The position numbers and the translations under genes are program-made. Source: Dechloromonas denitrificans (lineage in GTDB: Bacteria; Pseudomonadota; Gammaproteobacteria; Burkholderiales; Rhodocyclaceae). Taken from it: 64,000 nucleotides of DNA. Shown here piece after piece: positions 18,400 to 26,524 of this stretch. The notes under the pieces were generated by a model, which saw nothing but the letters and a program-made list of their open reading frames with translations, did not search any database and was not told where the DNA came from. Each line of letters opens with the position of its first letter. The stretch's first letter is position 1. The stretch covers positions 3,534,001-3,598,000 of the forward strand of contig NZ_CP075185.1 of NCBI RefSeq assembly GCF_020510685.1. The letters run 5' to 3'.

Positions 18400-18486
18400 C
18401 CAGTTATTAGTTGCTAGTCATTAGTCGCTAGCTGGTTGTCGGTGCCTCGTTTTTGCTGCCGACTAACTACTAGCGACTCCCGACTA
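18400..18486. repeat. Intraoperonic hairpin repeat, copy 1 (TTAGTYGCTAGTCA units)
   Basis: The left arm has two tandem units of about 14 bases (TTAGTTGCTAGTCA then TTAGTCGCTAGCTG). The right arm holds related units in inverse orientation, with a T-rich loop between. A second, clearly related element lies between dmpO and dmpN (19926-20008). On the minus strand this copy follows the dmpP stop. Confidence 0.75.
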
Positions 18487-19545
18487 GATATTCCGAAACA
18501 GCGGGCTTTTCAGCTGCTGCGAGGCATCGGCCGCGGAGAAGAATTTCTCCATGTAGATGTCGCGCTCGAACAGCCGGCCCTGCATCAGGGTCGAGATGCA
18601 GGCTTCGATCATTGCCGGCGGACCGCACAGGTAGGCCTTGTGGCCGCGGAAGTCGTTGCCGAAATGGGCCTTCGCCGCCTCATGCACGAAACCGCGCGCC
18701 CCGTCCCAGCCCGAGCCTTCCGCTTCGTGCGAGAGGGCCGGCACGTAGCAGAAATTCGGATACTTGTCGGCCAGGGCCGTGAAGGCGTCGTGGTAGTACA
18801 ACTCATCGCGATTGCGCTGGCCGTAGACCAGCGTGATCGGCAGTTCGCAGTCGTTGTTCAGCAGGTCCTCGATCATCGATTTCGGACTAGACAGACCGGA
18901 GCCGCCGGCCATGAAGATGAGCGGCAGATTGGCCGATTTCTTCACGAAGAAGCGGCCGTAGGGCCCGGTCAGTTTCAGCGTTTCGCCAACCTCGAGATTG
19001 GCGTGCAGCCAGGTGGTAACCAGGCCGCCCGGCACGATGCGGACGTTGAGTTCGACGATGTTGTCTGCCTGCGGCGCGTTGGCCAGGGAAAACGCCCGCG
19101 ACTGGCCGCCCAGGGCGGGGATCTCCAGGTTGATGTACTGGCCGGCCTGGAAGTGCATCGGCCGGTCCAGCTTCAGCCAGATGCCCTTGATGGTCGGCGT
19201 CAGGCTTTCGATCCGGACCACTTCGCCGGTGTAATCCTCGACCGGCAGGTTTTCGGCGTCGGGATCGTCCTCGATCTCGGCTTCGATCACCGTGTCGGAT
19301 TCCAGACGCGCGCAGCAGGCCAGGCATTTGCCTTCCTCGCGTTCGAAGTCCATCAGGGCAAAGGTCGACGCCTCCCCGTGATCGACCTCGCCGTCCGTCA
19401 CCTGCACCTTGCAGGTTGCGCACAGGCCGTGACAGCAGGCGTGCGGCAGGTAGATGCCGGCCCGCAGCGCTGCGTCGAGGATGGTCTGCCCGTCTTCGAC
19501 CTCAATGGTCTGGCCGAGCGGTTCAATGGTCAGTTCGTAAGCCAT
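18484..19545 (-). CDS. dmpP: Phenol hydroxylase reductase component P5
   Basis: The 353-residue protein has an N-terminal 2Fe-2S domain with Cys37, Cys42, Cys45 and Cys77, then FAD-binding (SRAFSLANAP) and NAD-binding (GGSGLSSPKSM) domains of the ferredoxin-NADP reductase type and a C-terminal CGPPAMIEACI motif. It passes electrons from NADH to the diiron hydroxylase. Order and spacing within the minus-strand operon fit dmpKLMNOP. Confidence 0.95.
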   Translation of the reverse strand: MAYELTIEPLGQTIEVEDGQTILDAALRAGIYLPHACCHGLCATCKVQVTDGEVDHGEASTFALMDFEREEGKCLACCARLESDTVIEAEIEDDPDAENLPVEDYTGEVVRIESLTPTIKGIWLKLDRPMHFQAGQYINLEIPALGGQSRAFSLANAPQADNIVELNVRIVPGGLVTTWLHANLEVGETLKLTGPYGRFFVKKSANLPLIFMAGGSGLSSPKSMIEDLLNNDCELPITLVYGQRNRDELYYHDAFTALADKYPNFCYVPALSHEAEGSGWDGARGFVHEAAKAHFGNDFRGHKAYLCGPPAMIEACISTLMQGRLFERDIYMEKFFSAADASQQLKSPLFRNI

Positions 19546-19557
19546 GACGCCCCCGGC

Positions 19558-19914
19558 TCAGAAACAGGTGCCGTTGCCGTTCAGGCCCGGGGTTTGCAAG
19601 CGCAGCGCATCCTTGTGCTTGATGCCCTGCTCGGCCAGCGTCTTGTTGAAATCCGGCTGGAACGGCTTGCCGGACTTGAGCCAAGTCACCTTGCTGAAAT
19701 CGATCTTGGCCCAGTCGGCGTGACGGCCGTATGCAAACGTCAGGTTCTTCTCGACCAGATCGGAAAACTTGGTACTCGGCGGCACCGAAAAAGCGAGCGG
19801 CGCGACAAACAGGAAATGGTCATCCCAACCAACGAAGAGCAGTTGGTTGCCATGAAATTTGTCCTGAGTATCTGCGGCAGGATATTGATAATCGTAGAGG
19901 GCTGTGACAGCCAT
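19558..19914 (-). CDS. dmpO: Phenol hydroxylase subunit P4
   Basis: The 118-residue protein (MAVTALYDYQYPAADTQDKFHGN...) matches the small gamma subunit of multicomponent phenol hydroxylases. The start at 19914 is preferred over one four codons upstream because GGAG lies a normal distance before it. It ends 13 bases before dmpP. Together with P1 and P3 it forms the dimeric hydroxylase. Confidence 0.93.
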   Translation of the reverse strand: MAVTALYDYQYPAADTQDKFHGNQLLFVGWDDHFLFVAPLAFSVPPSTKFSDLVEKNLTFAYGRHADWAKIDFSKVTWLKSGKPFQPDFNKTLAEQGIKHKDALRLQTPGLNGNGTCF

Positions 19915-19925
19915 GTTCGTCTCCA

Positions 19926-20008
19926 ATAGTTGTTAGTCGCTAGTCATTATTCGCTAGCGGGTTTGCATTGGCTTTGCTAGTAACTAATAACTAGCTACTA
20001 GCAACTCG
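19926..20008. repeat. Intraoperonic hairpin repeat, copy 2
   Basis: It contains TTAGTCGCTAGTCA and TTATTCGCTAGCGG in tandem, then inverted related units (CTAGTAACTAATAACTAG, CTACTAGCAACT). It fills the whole gap between the dmpN stop and the dmpO start, where phenol hydroxylase operons normally have short spacers. It is homologous to the element at 18400-18486. Confidence 0.75.
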
Positions 20009-20010
20009 CC

Positions 20011-21564
20011 TCACACGTTCTGGGTTGCCACGCCACGCCAGGCCGCAAAGTTCTCCTGGTCGCTCGAGCCTTCGTAATCGCCGGTGTCCTTGGCGTCGAT
20101 GTGGCACCATTCGAGATACTTGGCCACCGGATTAAAACCTTCGGCCGTCGGATCGGTGCCTTCCGGCCAGCAATTGCCCTGATACAGCTGATATACCGGC
20201 AACCAGGCCTGGATGTACTTCTCCGGCTCGTCGTCGAAAATGTGCTTACAACCGTCCGAGCAGGTGTGGTACTTCTCGCCCTGGAACTCCGACTCGCGAT
20301 AGCAAATCTTGGTCGGGTCGTCCGGCTCCGTGAACAACATCGGGATCTGGCAAACCTGACACAGCATGGGCAGCGTATTGGCGAAGAAGCGCTCGCCCTT
20401 GTCGGCGCGTTCGCGCAGCTCGTCGAAACGCGGACGGTAGTACTTGTCGAAGGTGTTCGGGTATTTGGCCGACAACCAGTCCATCTCCTCGGCGTCGGGC
20501 AGCCAGGTGTGCAGACCCATGGCGTGCGAGTGGGTGCACAAGGTCAGCCACAGCTGGTGCGACTGATGTTCCTTGTCGACCGTGCATTGGGCGATGCAGT
20601 CCGGCACCTTGATGCCGTACTTGGCGAGGTCGTTGAACAGCGCGCCGCCGTTCTGCTCGAAGTAGATCTCCCAGGCTTCCTTCCAGCTCATCACGCGCTT
20701 CGGCAGCATGTAGTCCATCATCGTGGAGACCAGGCTCAGCACGCGGATGCCGCGCCAGGCCCATTTGTCGATCCACTTCTGGACGATGGGCAGGTTGTCC
20801 GGGTCCTGTTCGAGCATGAACTTGATGCACTCGAGACCCAGCGTCATGTGGCGGGCTTCGTCGGACTGGGCCGAGAAACCGAAGGTCACCGTCGCCATGT
20901 CGCCGTTGTAGGCGGCACCGGACATGAAGGGCACGAAGAGCAGGTTGGTCAGCACGTATTCGAAGCTGAAGCCGATGGCGATCATCCATTCGAAGGGGCC
21001 GGCGCTGAAGGCATCATCGAAGAAGGACTTGGGTACCGACAAATACCAGAGACGTTCGATCTGGTGGCTTGCGCCAGCATGGAAGCCTTCGTAGAACTTG
21101 TTGTAGTTCGACAGGGCGTGGATCTGGGTCTGGGCATGACGCACTTCGTCGATTGACTGCATCAGGCAGGCAACGCGCGGGCCGACGCCAGGGAAATTGC
21201 GGCCGGCCGCAGCGAAACCACGGTGGGCCATGTATTCCAGCGGCGAAATGCCGGTCAGAAACAATTTGACCGCGCTCAGGTAGCGCGCATCGGTAATGCC
21301 GAGGTGGCCGTTGTTCTGGGCGAAGGCGTCGAGCACGGCGTACAGCTTGCGCTCCTTCTCGGCCTGGTATTTCCAGTAGGCGTCCATGGTCAGGCGGAAG
21401 GGGTCTTCCCACTTGTCCCAGTCATGCACCTTGATGCCCTCGAAGGTGGCTTGCGGGAATACCTTTTCTTTCGGCTGGTAGGTGGTTTCCCAATCCAGAC
21501 CGCGCGTCATGTGGGCGTATTTTTCCTTGAGGCCCAGTTTCTTCTTGGTGGCTTGCATATCCAT
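20011..21564 (-). CDS. dmpN: Phenol hydroxylase large (alpha) subunit P3, diiron oxygenase
   Basis: The 517-residue protein carries the carboxylate-bridged diiron ligands Glu110, Glu140 and His143 (IDEVRH), Glu202 (FSFEYV), Glu236 and His239 (SDEARH). A C-terminal Cys-rich region (CQVCQIP and CSDGC) matches the structural Zn site of phenol hydroxylases. GAGGAG precedes the ATG by nine bases. It hydroxylates phenol and cresols to catechols. Benzene hydroxylation is a known side activity of the family. Confidence 0.96.
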   Translation of the reverse strand: MDMQATKKKLGLKEKYAHMTRGLDWETTYQPKEKVFPQATFEGIKVHDWDKWEDPFRLTMDAYWKYQAEKERKLYAVLDAFAQNNGHLGITDARYLSAVKLFLTGISPLEYMAHRGFAAAGRNFPGVGPRVACLMQSIDEVRHAQTQIHALSNYNKFYEGFHAGASHQIERLWYLSVPKSFFDDAFSAGPFEWMIAIGFSFEYVLTNLLFVPFMSGAAYNGDMATVTFGFSAQSDEARHMTLGLECIKFMLEQDPDNLPIVQKWIDKWAWRGIRVLSLVSTMMDYMLPKRVMSWKEAWEIYFEQNGGALFNDLAKYGIKVPDCIAQCTVDKEHQSHQLWLTLCTHSHAMGLHTWLPDAEEMDWLSAKYPNTFDKYYRPRFDELRERADKGERFFANTLPMLCQVCQIPMLFTEPDDPTKICYRESEFQGEKYHTCSDGCKHIFDDEPEKYIQAWLPVYQLYQGNCWPEGTDPTAEGFNPVAKYLEWCHIDAKDTGDYEGSSDQENFAAWRGVATQNV

Positions 21565-21577
21565 GTCGGTGTACTCC

Positions 21578-21847
21578 TCAGTTTGCCCAGGCCAGGGTGA
21601 AGGTGTCGTCGTCTTCGTCCAGGTGGCCGGAAATGGTGATCAGGTTGACCTGCAGTTCCTGCAGGTCGAAACGGCGGCCAATGCGCTCCTCGATGGATTC
21701 GCGACGAATGACCAGCTTGTCTTCGGCATTGATCTTGACCATGGCCGGCTGCTCTTCGAGGCTGGCGTGCGGGTTGTCGGCGAGGATGGATTCAACGATC
21801 GGACGCGTGTCCTCGTTGGTTTGAAAGGCGATAAAAACGGTAGACAT
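21578..21847 (-). CDS. dmpM: Phenol hydroxylase effector component P2
   Basis: The 89-residue cofactorless protein (MSTVFIAFQTNEDTRPIVES...) matches the regulatory P2/MmoB-type component that binds the hydroxylase and tunes catalysis. It lies eight bases after dmpL and 13 bases before dmpN. It is easily missed because a longer spurious frame reads through the same bases. Confidence 0.94.
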   Translation of the reverse strand: MSTVFIAFQTNEDTRPIVESILADNPHASLEEQPAMVKINAEDKLVIRRESIEERIGRRFDLQELQVNLITISGHLDEDDDTFTLAWAN

Positions 21848-21855
21848 GTAGGCTC

Positions 21856-22845
21856 CTAGACAGCCAGGCCGAGCTTGGCGCAGCGGGCGTTGAATTCGGT
21901 GAGGACGTCCTCGAGAACGCCGGCCGCCTTGTCGCCCAGGGCGCACTTGGCGAGCGGCGTCAGGGCGTCGAGCGTGACGGCGCGGTACTGTTTGACCCAG
22001 TCGCTGAGCAGGGCCTTGTTTTCCGGCGACTCGGCGGCGGCGACCTTGATCTGGGCATCGATCCACTTGGCGGTTTCGCCGGCCCACTCGCCCATGAAGC
22101 GGGTCATCATCGAGATCGCCGTGCCGCCGTTGGCCGAGAACTCGCTGTCCAGGTGGTCGTAGAACAGCGGATAGGAGAGGCCTTCGAGGACCAGGTTCTG
22201 GGCGACGAAAATCTCGAACCAGTCGTCGAGCACCAGCAGGTTCTCGACATGGCGGCGCATCGGCTGCCACAGGGCGCCGCTCATCCAGTCGTCCTTGGCC
22301 TTGTCGAGCGCATCCGGGCCGTCGAGCACGAGGCCGATGCGGGTCAGGTACTGGGCGACGCCGAGGTGATCCATCGCGTGGTAGAGGCAGGCCTGGGTCA
22401 TCACCGTGCCGTAGCCGTAGGCGGAAATATAGGCATTGCCCATGTTGCCGCCCCATTCGACGTGGCGCAGCGGCAACAGGATATCGAGGGCGATCTGCTT
22501 CTGCTCGTTCGGGATCAGCTCGGCCAGGCCGCGCTCCTCGATCATGTCGAAGCTCGACTCGGCGGCCTCCTGCTGCCGGGCCCGGGTGATCGTATAGGCG
22601 CCGTAGTAGAACTGGCGCGGGTCCTTCAAGGCGTACCAGTCCTTCATCTGGATCTTGGTGCGCTTCTTGTCGAACAGCACCCGATCGGCATCCCAGCTCG
22701 GGCGGTAGTGGAAGATGTGTTCCTGCTGGATGTTGTAGCTGCCCTCCTGGTAGCGGCTGGCCGGCTTGTCGCCGAAACGCTCCACCAGGTGGTCGAAGGT
22801 ATTGCGCAGCGGCTTGATCGCCACCGTACGCAGATCGATCTGCAT
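21856..22845 (-). CDS. dmpL: Phenol hydroxylase beta subunit P1
   Basis: The 329-residue protein starts at MQIDLRTVAIKPLRNTFDHL with GGAG upstream; the longer open frame overlaps dmpK and is rejected. It has the ferritin-like helical fold of the non-catalytic beta subunits, with no full set of diiron ligands. It pairs with DmpN and DmpO in the hydroxylase core. Confidence 0.94.
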   Translation of the reverse strand: MQIDLRTVAIKPLRNTFDHLVERFGDKPASRYQEGSYNIQQEHIFHYRPSWDADRVLFDKKRTKIQMKDWYALKDPRQFYYGAYTITRARQQEAAESSFDMIEERGLAELIPNEQKQIALDILLPLRHVEWGGNMGNAYISAYGYGTVMTQACLYHAMDHLGVAQYLTRIGLVLDGPDALDKAKDDWMSGALWQPMRRHVENLLVLDDWFEIFVAQNLVLEGLSYPLFYDHLDSEFSANGGTAISMMTRFMGEWAGETAKWIDAQIKVAAAESPENKALLSDWVKQYRAVTLDALTPLAKCALGDKAAGVLEDVLTEFNARCAKLGLAV

Positions 22846-22883
22846 GTAATGTCTCCTCTTTTTTATTCCCGTTGCCGGGATGT

Positions 22884-23159
22884 TCAAACAGCGTCTGAAA
22901 TCTCCTGCCGCGAAAGCGCGTTCAGGCGCGACGCCCAGTCGCCCGAACCGGGCTGCAGGGGATCGAGCACGATGACTTCGTTGGTCAGGCAAAACTCGTG
23001 AAAAGCCGCTTCGGGAAGCATCAGCTCGACAGCCAGCGCCGGATCGCCGATGGCGAACTCGAACTCGACAAAGCCATCGGCGCGCCGCTGGCAAACGCGG
23101 ACGTAGCGCCGGATGGCGCCGAGATTGGTGGCCGACCGATTTGTTTCCTGTTGTCCCAT
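22884..23159 (-). CDS. dmpK: Phenol hydroxylase assembly component P0
   Basis: The 91-residue protein is the first of the operon. The motif RYVRVCQRRADGFVEFEFAIGDP is typical of DmpK/PoxR-associated P0 proteins, which help insert iron into the hydroxylase and are not part of the active enzyme. The start at 23159 has AGGAGG in front, and the deduced transcription start excludes the upstream ATG at 23207. Confidence 0.93.
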   Translation of the reverse strand: MGQQETNRSATNLGAIRRYVRVCQRRADGFVEFEFAIGDPALAVELMLPEAAFHEFCLTNEVIVLDPLQPGSGDWASRLNALSRQEISDAV

Positions 23160-23213
23160 GCTGACTTCCTCCTGAAGACGACCCCGCAGATACGGTGTCG
23201 AGGACATTCCTTA

Positions 23214-23229
23214 ATCAAGGAGCGTGCCA
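23214..23229 (-). promoter_or_regulatory. Sigma54-type promoter of the phenol hydroxylase operon
   Basis: On the minus strand TGGCAC, five bases and TTGAT match the -24/-12 consensus (TGGCAC-N5-TTGCW) except for one base in the -12 GC. Transcription would start near 23204, about 45 bases before the dmpK ATG. The adjacent DmpR-type activator gene makes a sigma54 promoter expected here. Confidence 0.7.
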
Positions 23230-23302
23230 CCAGCCCAAGCAACTGTTTTTATTGAGAAACATGAATTCCACGACAACCGCCAGCGGCGCCGGTAATTACT
23301 AT

Positions 23303-23341
23303 TTGATGAATCGATTCATTACTAATTAACCAACTGATCAA
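23303..23341. promoter_or_regulatory. Paired upstream activating sites for the DmpR/XylR-type activator
   Basis: Two 16-base sites resemble the XylR/DmpR site TTGATCAATTGATCAA as I recall it: TTGATGAATCGATTCA (23303-23318) and TTAACCAACTGATCAA (23326-23341), matching 12 and 13 positions. The first contains the perfect 14-base palindrome ATGAATCGATTCAT. Their centres lie about 106 and 129 bases upstream of the predicted start, the distance used by such enhancers. Confidence 0.65.
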
Positions 23342-23496
23342 TTGCCGCTAAAATTTACGAACAAGCAAATAATCTCGATAAATTTATTTTCTGCCTAGAT
23401 TTCGCAAAGCAACGTAGCGGCGATGGGCAGTAGAATGGGCGGACCAGAAAGCCGGACGATGGCAAGCAACGCCGGCACATAAAACAGTGAGACAAA

Positions 23497-25173
23497 ATGA
23501 CGACAATTCAGTATCCGGCGTCGAACGACCTGCGCGAGCTCGTCCGCTTTTCCGAAAAGGACGGCACCATCTGGCTGGCCGACCACCGCATGGTGCTGAT
23601 GCACACCTCGGCCCTTGGCGCCTTGCGCAAGGAGCTGATCGGCTCGGTCGGCAAGGAACACACCCGGCGCGTCCTGACCCGCATGGGCTACGCCGCCGGC
23701 GTCCGCGATGCTGAACTGGCCAAGCGCATCCGCGGCAGCCAGTCGCTGACCGACGCTTTCTTCACCGGGCCGCAACTGCACATGCTGGAAGGCGTCGTCC
23801 GCGTCACGCCGATCCATCTGAAAGCCGACTTCGCGAGCGGCGAATTCGCCGGCGAATTTCTCTGGGAAAATTCCTGGGAACAGGAAGTGCACACCCGCGA
23901 GTTCGGCCAGTCGGACGAACCGGTCTGCTGGTCGCAGATCGGCTATGCCTCGGGCTACACCTCGGCCTTCATGGGCCGCTTCATCCTGTTCAAGGAAGTC
24001 GAGTGCGTCGCCTGCGGCCACAACAACTGCCGCATCGTCGGCAAGCCGCTGGAAGAATGGGAGGACGCCGCCGAGCACGCCAATTACTTCGAATCCGACT
24101 CGATGCTCACCCACCTGCTGGAGTTGCGTAACCAGGTCGACTACCTGCGCACGACCATCTCGCAGCAGACGGCGACGCCCAGCCTGGTCGGCAATTCGAC
24201 CGGTTTTCGGCACGCTTACGACCTGGTCCAGCGCGCCGCCGGCACCCAGGTTTCGGTGCTGCTGCTCGGCGAAACCGGCGTCGGCAAGGAACGCTTCGCG
24301 CGCACCCTGCACCAGTTGAGCCAACGCAAGCAAGGGCCGTTCGTCGCGATCAATTGCGCCGCGTTGCCCAACGACCTGATCGAATCCGAACTGTTCGGCG
24401 TAGAGAAAGGCGCCTTCACCGGCGCCCAGACTTCGCGCATCGGCAAGTTCGAGCGGGCCGACGGCGGCACCATCTTTCTCGACGAAATCGGCGAACTGCC
24501 GCTCGCCGCCCAGGCCAAGCTGCTGCGCGTGCTGCAGGAAGGCGAGATCGAACGGCTGGGTGACGACCGGGTGCGCAAGATCAACGTCCGCGTCGTCGCG
24601 GCAACCAATGTCGATCTGCAGAATGCCGTCAAGGAAGGACGTTTCCGCTCCGACCTCTACTACCGGCTCAATGTCTACCCGATCCAGATTCCGGCGCTGC
24701 GCGAACGGGTCGCCGACATCCCGCTGCTCGTCGAAGCGATGCTCGCCCGCTTCTGCACGCTCTACGAAAAGAAGCTGCTCGGCGTCAGCGACAAAACGCT
24801 GCAGGCGATCAAGCGCTATCAGTGGCCGGGCAATATCCGCGAGCTGGAGAACATGATCGAGCGCGGCGTCATCCTCGCCCCGCCGGGCGGCTGGATCGAC
24901 CTCGAACACCTGTTCACCCACGTCGGCGAGGTAGCCAACTGGGAATGCCAGATCTCGCCGGCCGGCAACCTGGAGAACAAGCCCGAATCCAGCCACACCG
25001 CCAGCCTGCTCGACGCCATCCTGGGCAGCGGCATTCCGCTCGAGGACCTGGAAAGCCGCCTGCTCGACGAAGCCGTCCGGCGAGCCGACGGCAACCTGGC
25101 CAGCGCGGCGCGCACGCTGGGCATCACCCGGCCGCAGCTGCAATACCGGCTGAAAAAGAAGGACGGCGGCTAG
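23497..25173 (+). CDS. dmpR: Sigma54-dependent aromatic-responsive activator, DmpR/XylR family
   Basis: This 558-residue regulator has an N-terminal XylR-type sensing domain (about 1-130) and a V4R segment with ECVACGHNNCRIV (Zn-binding Cys in related sensors). The AAA+ domain carries Walker A GETGVGKE near residue 258, GAFTGA near 305 and IFLDEIGELP. A Fis-like helix-turn-helix closes the protein (SAARTLGITRPQLQYRLKK). It binds phenols directly in relatives and activates sigma54 promoters. It is divergent from dmpK, and its upstream region contains the candidate enhancer sites. Confidence 0.93.
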   Translation: MTTIQYPASNDLRELVRFSEKDGTIWLADHRMVLMHTSALGALRKELIGSVGKEHTRRVLTRMGYAAGVRDAELAKRIRGSQSLTDAFFTGPQLHMLEGVVRVTPIHLKADFASGEFAGEFLWENSWEQEVHTREFGQSDEPVCWSQIGYASGYTSAFMGRFILFKEVECVACGHNNCRIVGKPLEEWEDAAEHANYFESDSMLTHLLELRNQVDYLRTTISQQTATPSLVGNSTGFRHAYDLVQRAAGTQVSVLLLGETGVGKERFARTLHQLSQRKQGPFVAINCAALPNDLIESELFGVEKGAFTGAQTSRIGKFERADGGTIFLDEIGELPLAAQAKLLRVLQEGEIERLGDDRVRKINVRVVAATNVDLQNAVKEGRFRSDLYYRLNVYPIQIPALRERVADIPLLVEAMLARFCTLYEKKLLGVSDKTLQAIKRYQWPGNIRELENMIERGVILAPPGGWIDLEHLFTHVGEVANWECQISPAGNLENKPESSHTASLLDAILGSGIPLEDLESRLLDEAVRRADGNLASAARTLGITRPQLQYRLKKKDGG

Positions 25174-25182
25174 GAGCGCGGC

Positions 25183-26085
25183 ATGGAATTCCGCCAACTC
25201 AAGTACTTCATCGCCGTCGCCGAGGAACTCAACATCGGCCGCGCCGCCGCCCGCCTGCACATCTCGCAGCCGCCGCTGACCCGGCAGATCCAGCAACTGG
25301 AGGAGGAATTCGGTGCCCAGCTGTTTCTGCGCACGGCACGCGGCGTCGAGCTGACCCAGGCCGGCGAGACTTTCCTGCGCGACGCCCGCAACATCCGCGA
25401 CCTGATGGAACAGGCCGGCGAACGCGCCCGCGAGGCCGGCCAGGGCAAACAGGGCCGGATGGATATCGGTATCTTCGGCTCGGGCATACTCGACGTCATC
25501 CCGAAAGTCCTGCACGCCTTCCGCGCCAGCCACCCGAACGTGCGCATCGCGCTGCATACGATGACCAAGAAAGAACAGATCGAAGCCTTGCGCCAGCACC
25601 GCATCAGCGTTGGCTTCAACCGCATGCTGGCACCCTTGCCCGATATCTCGTCGGAACTGGTGATGATCGAAAGCATCATGGTCGCCGTCAGCGAAAGGCA
25701 CCCGCTCGCCGCCAAACCGGCCATCCTGCTCAAGGAACTGGCCAACCAGCCGCTGATCCTCTTCCCGAGCGGCGCCCGCCCGAGCTTCATCGACAAGATC
25801 TGGGCGCTGTGCGCCGCCGAAGGTTTCGAACCGCAGGTCGCCCAGGAAGTCGGCGACGCCCCAACCAGCGTCGCCCTGGTCGCCGCCGGCTTCGGCCTCA
25901 GCCTGGTCCCGGAAGCCGCCACCAGCCTCAGCGTCCCCGGCGTCGTCTACCGCCGCCTGGCCAACGCCCCCGATGCCGTCATCGACCTGAGCTGCATCTA
26001 CCGCACCGACGACGCCTCGCCCATCCTGCAGGCGTTTTTGCAGACCATTCGGGATTTCCGGTCACGGAATGAGGGGCGGCATTGA
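25183..26085 (+). CDS. LysR-family transcriptional regulator
   Basis: The 300-residue protein has an N-terminal winged helix (MEFRQLKYFIAVAEELNIGRAAARLHISQPPLTRQ pattern, as in CatM/BenM/CbnR-type regulators) and a periplasmic-binding-like effector domain. It begins only nine bases after dmpR on the same strand, so the two are probably cotranscribed. Regulators of this type respond to muconate or related aromatic intermediates; the target here is unknown. Comamonas phenol clusters also carry a LysR gene, which supports a pathway role. Confidence 0.87.
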   Translation: MEFRQLKYFIAVAEELNIGRAAARLHISQPPLTRQIQQLEEEFGAQLFLRTARGVELTQAGETFLRDARNIRDLMEQAGERAREAGQGKQGRMDIGIFGSGILDVIPKVLHAFRASHPNVRIALHTMTKKEQIEALRQHRISVGFNRMLAPLPDISSELVMIESIMVAVSERHPLAAKPAILLKELANQPLILFPSGARPSFIDKIWALCAAEGFEPQVAQEVGDAPTSVALVAAGFGLSLVPEAATSLSVPGVVYRRLANAPDAVIDLSCIYRTDDASPILQAFLQTIRDFRSRNEGRH

Positions 26086-26524
26086 GGATAATCGAGGCTG
26101 CTGCATGCTCGGCGCGGCCACGCGATGCGCGGAATATTTAGTCTGTTGACCGTCAAGCCAGGCCACATCAGAGCGGGGAAAGCCAACTCGCAGACCAGCG
26201 AAATGTCATGAGACGGCAGCCGGCCAATTGCAGACGTAACTTCCTGCGATAGGGGGGCATTCAAGTGGCCGATTCACTCTGAAACCTGCCGGATAGCCCA
26301 GATGACCTTTAGCTTGAGGCTCGGTTTTGGCGAATGAACATTCCATCACAGACCCCTAGCTGTTGATCGGATTTTGATTGTTCTCTTTAAGCTGCGCCGG
26401 TAGCTATCGAAAAAATGCCAAATCTATACAATCAGCTACGAGAAGATGTCTATTGCTGCCGTATCCACTGGATGTCGCCATAATTTCCTGATCCAATATT
26501 TTCCCACTCGTAACTTCCTGGAGT
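26086..26524. other. Spacer without recognisable gene
   Basis: The 439 bases between the LysR gene and the FGE-fold gene hold no convincing frame. Composition falls from GC-rich at the left to AT-rich at the right, marking the edge of the atypical block. It looks like decayed intergenic DNA. A TTCCTGGAG ribosome-binding sequence precedes the next start. Confidence 0.6.

Noticed and set aside
23395..25701. Minus-strand open frame of 768 codons
   Set aside because: It is antisense to the DmpR-like gene, which has clear Walker, GAFTGA and HTH motifs on the plus strand.
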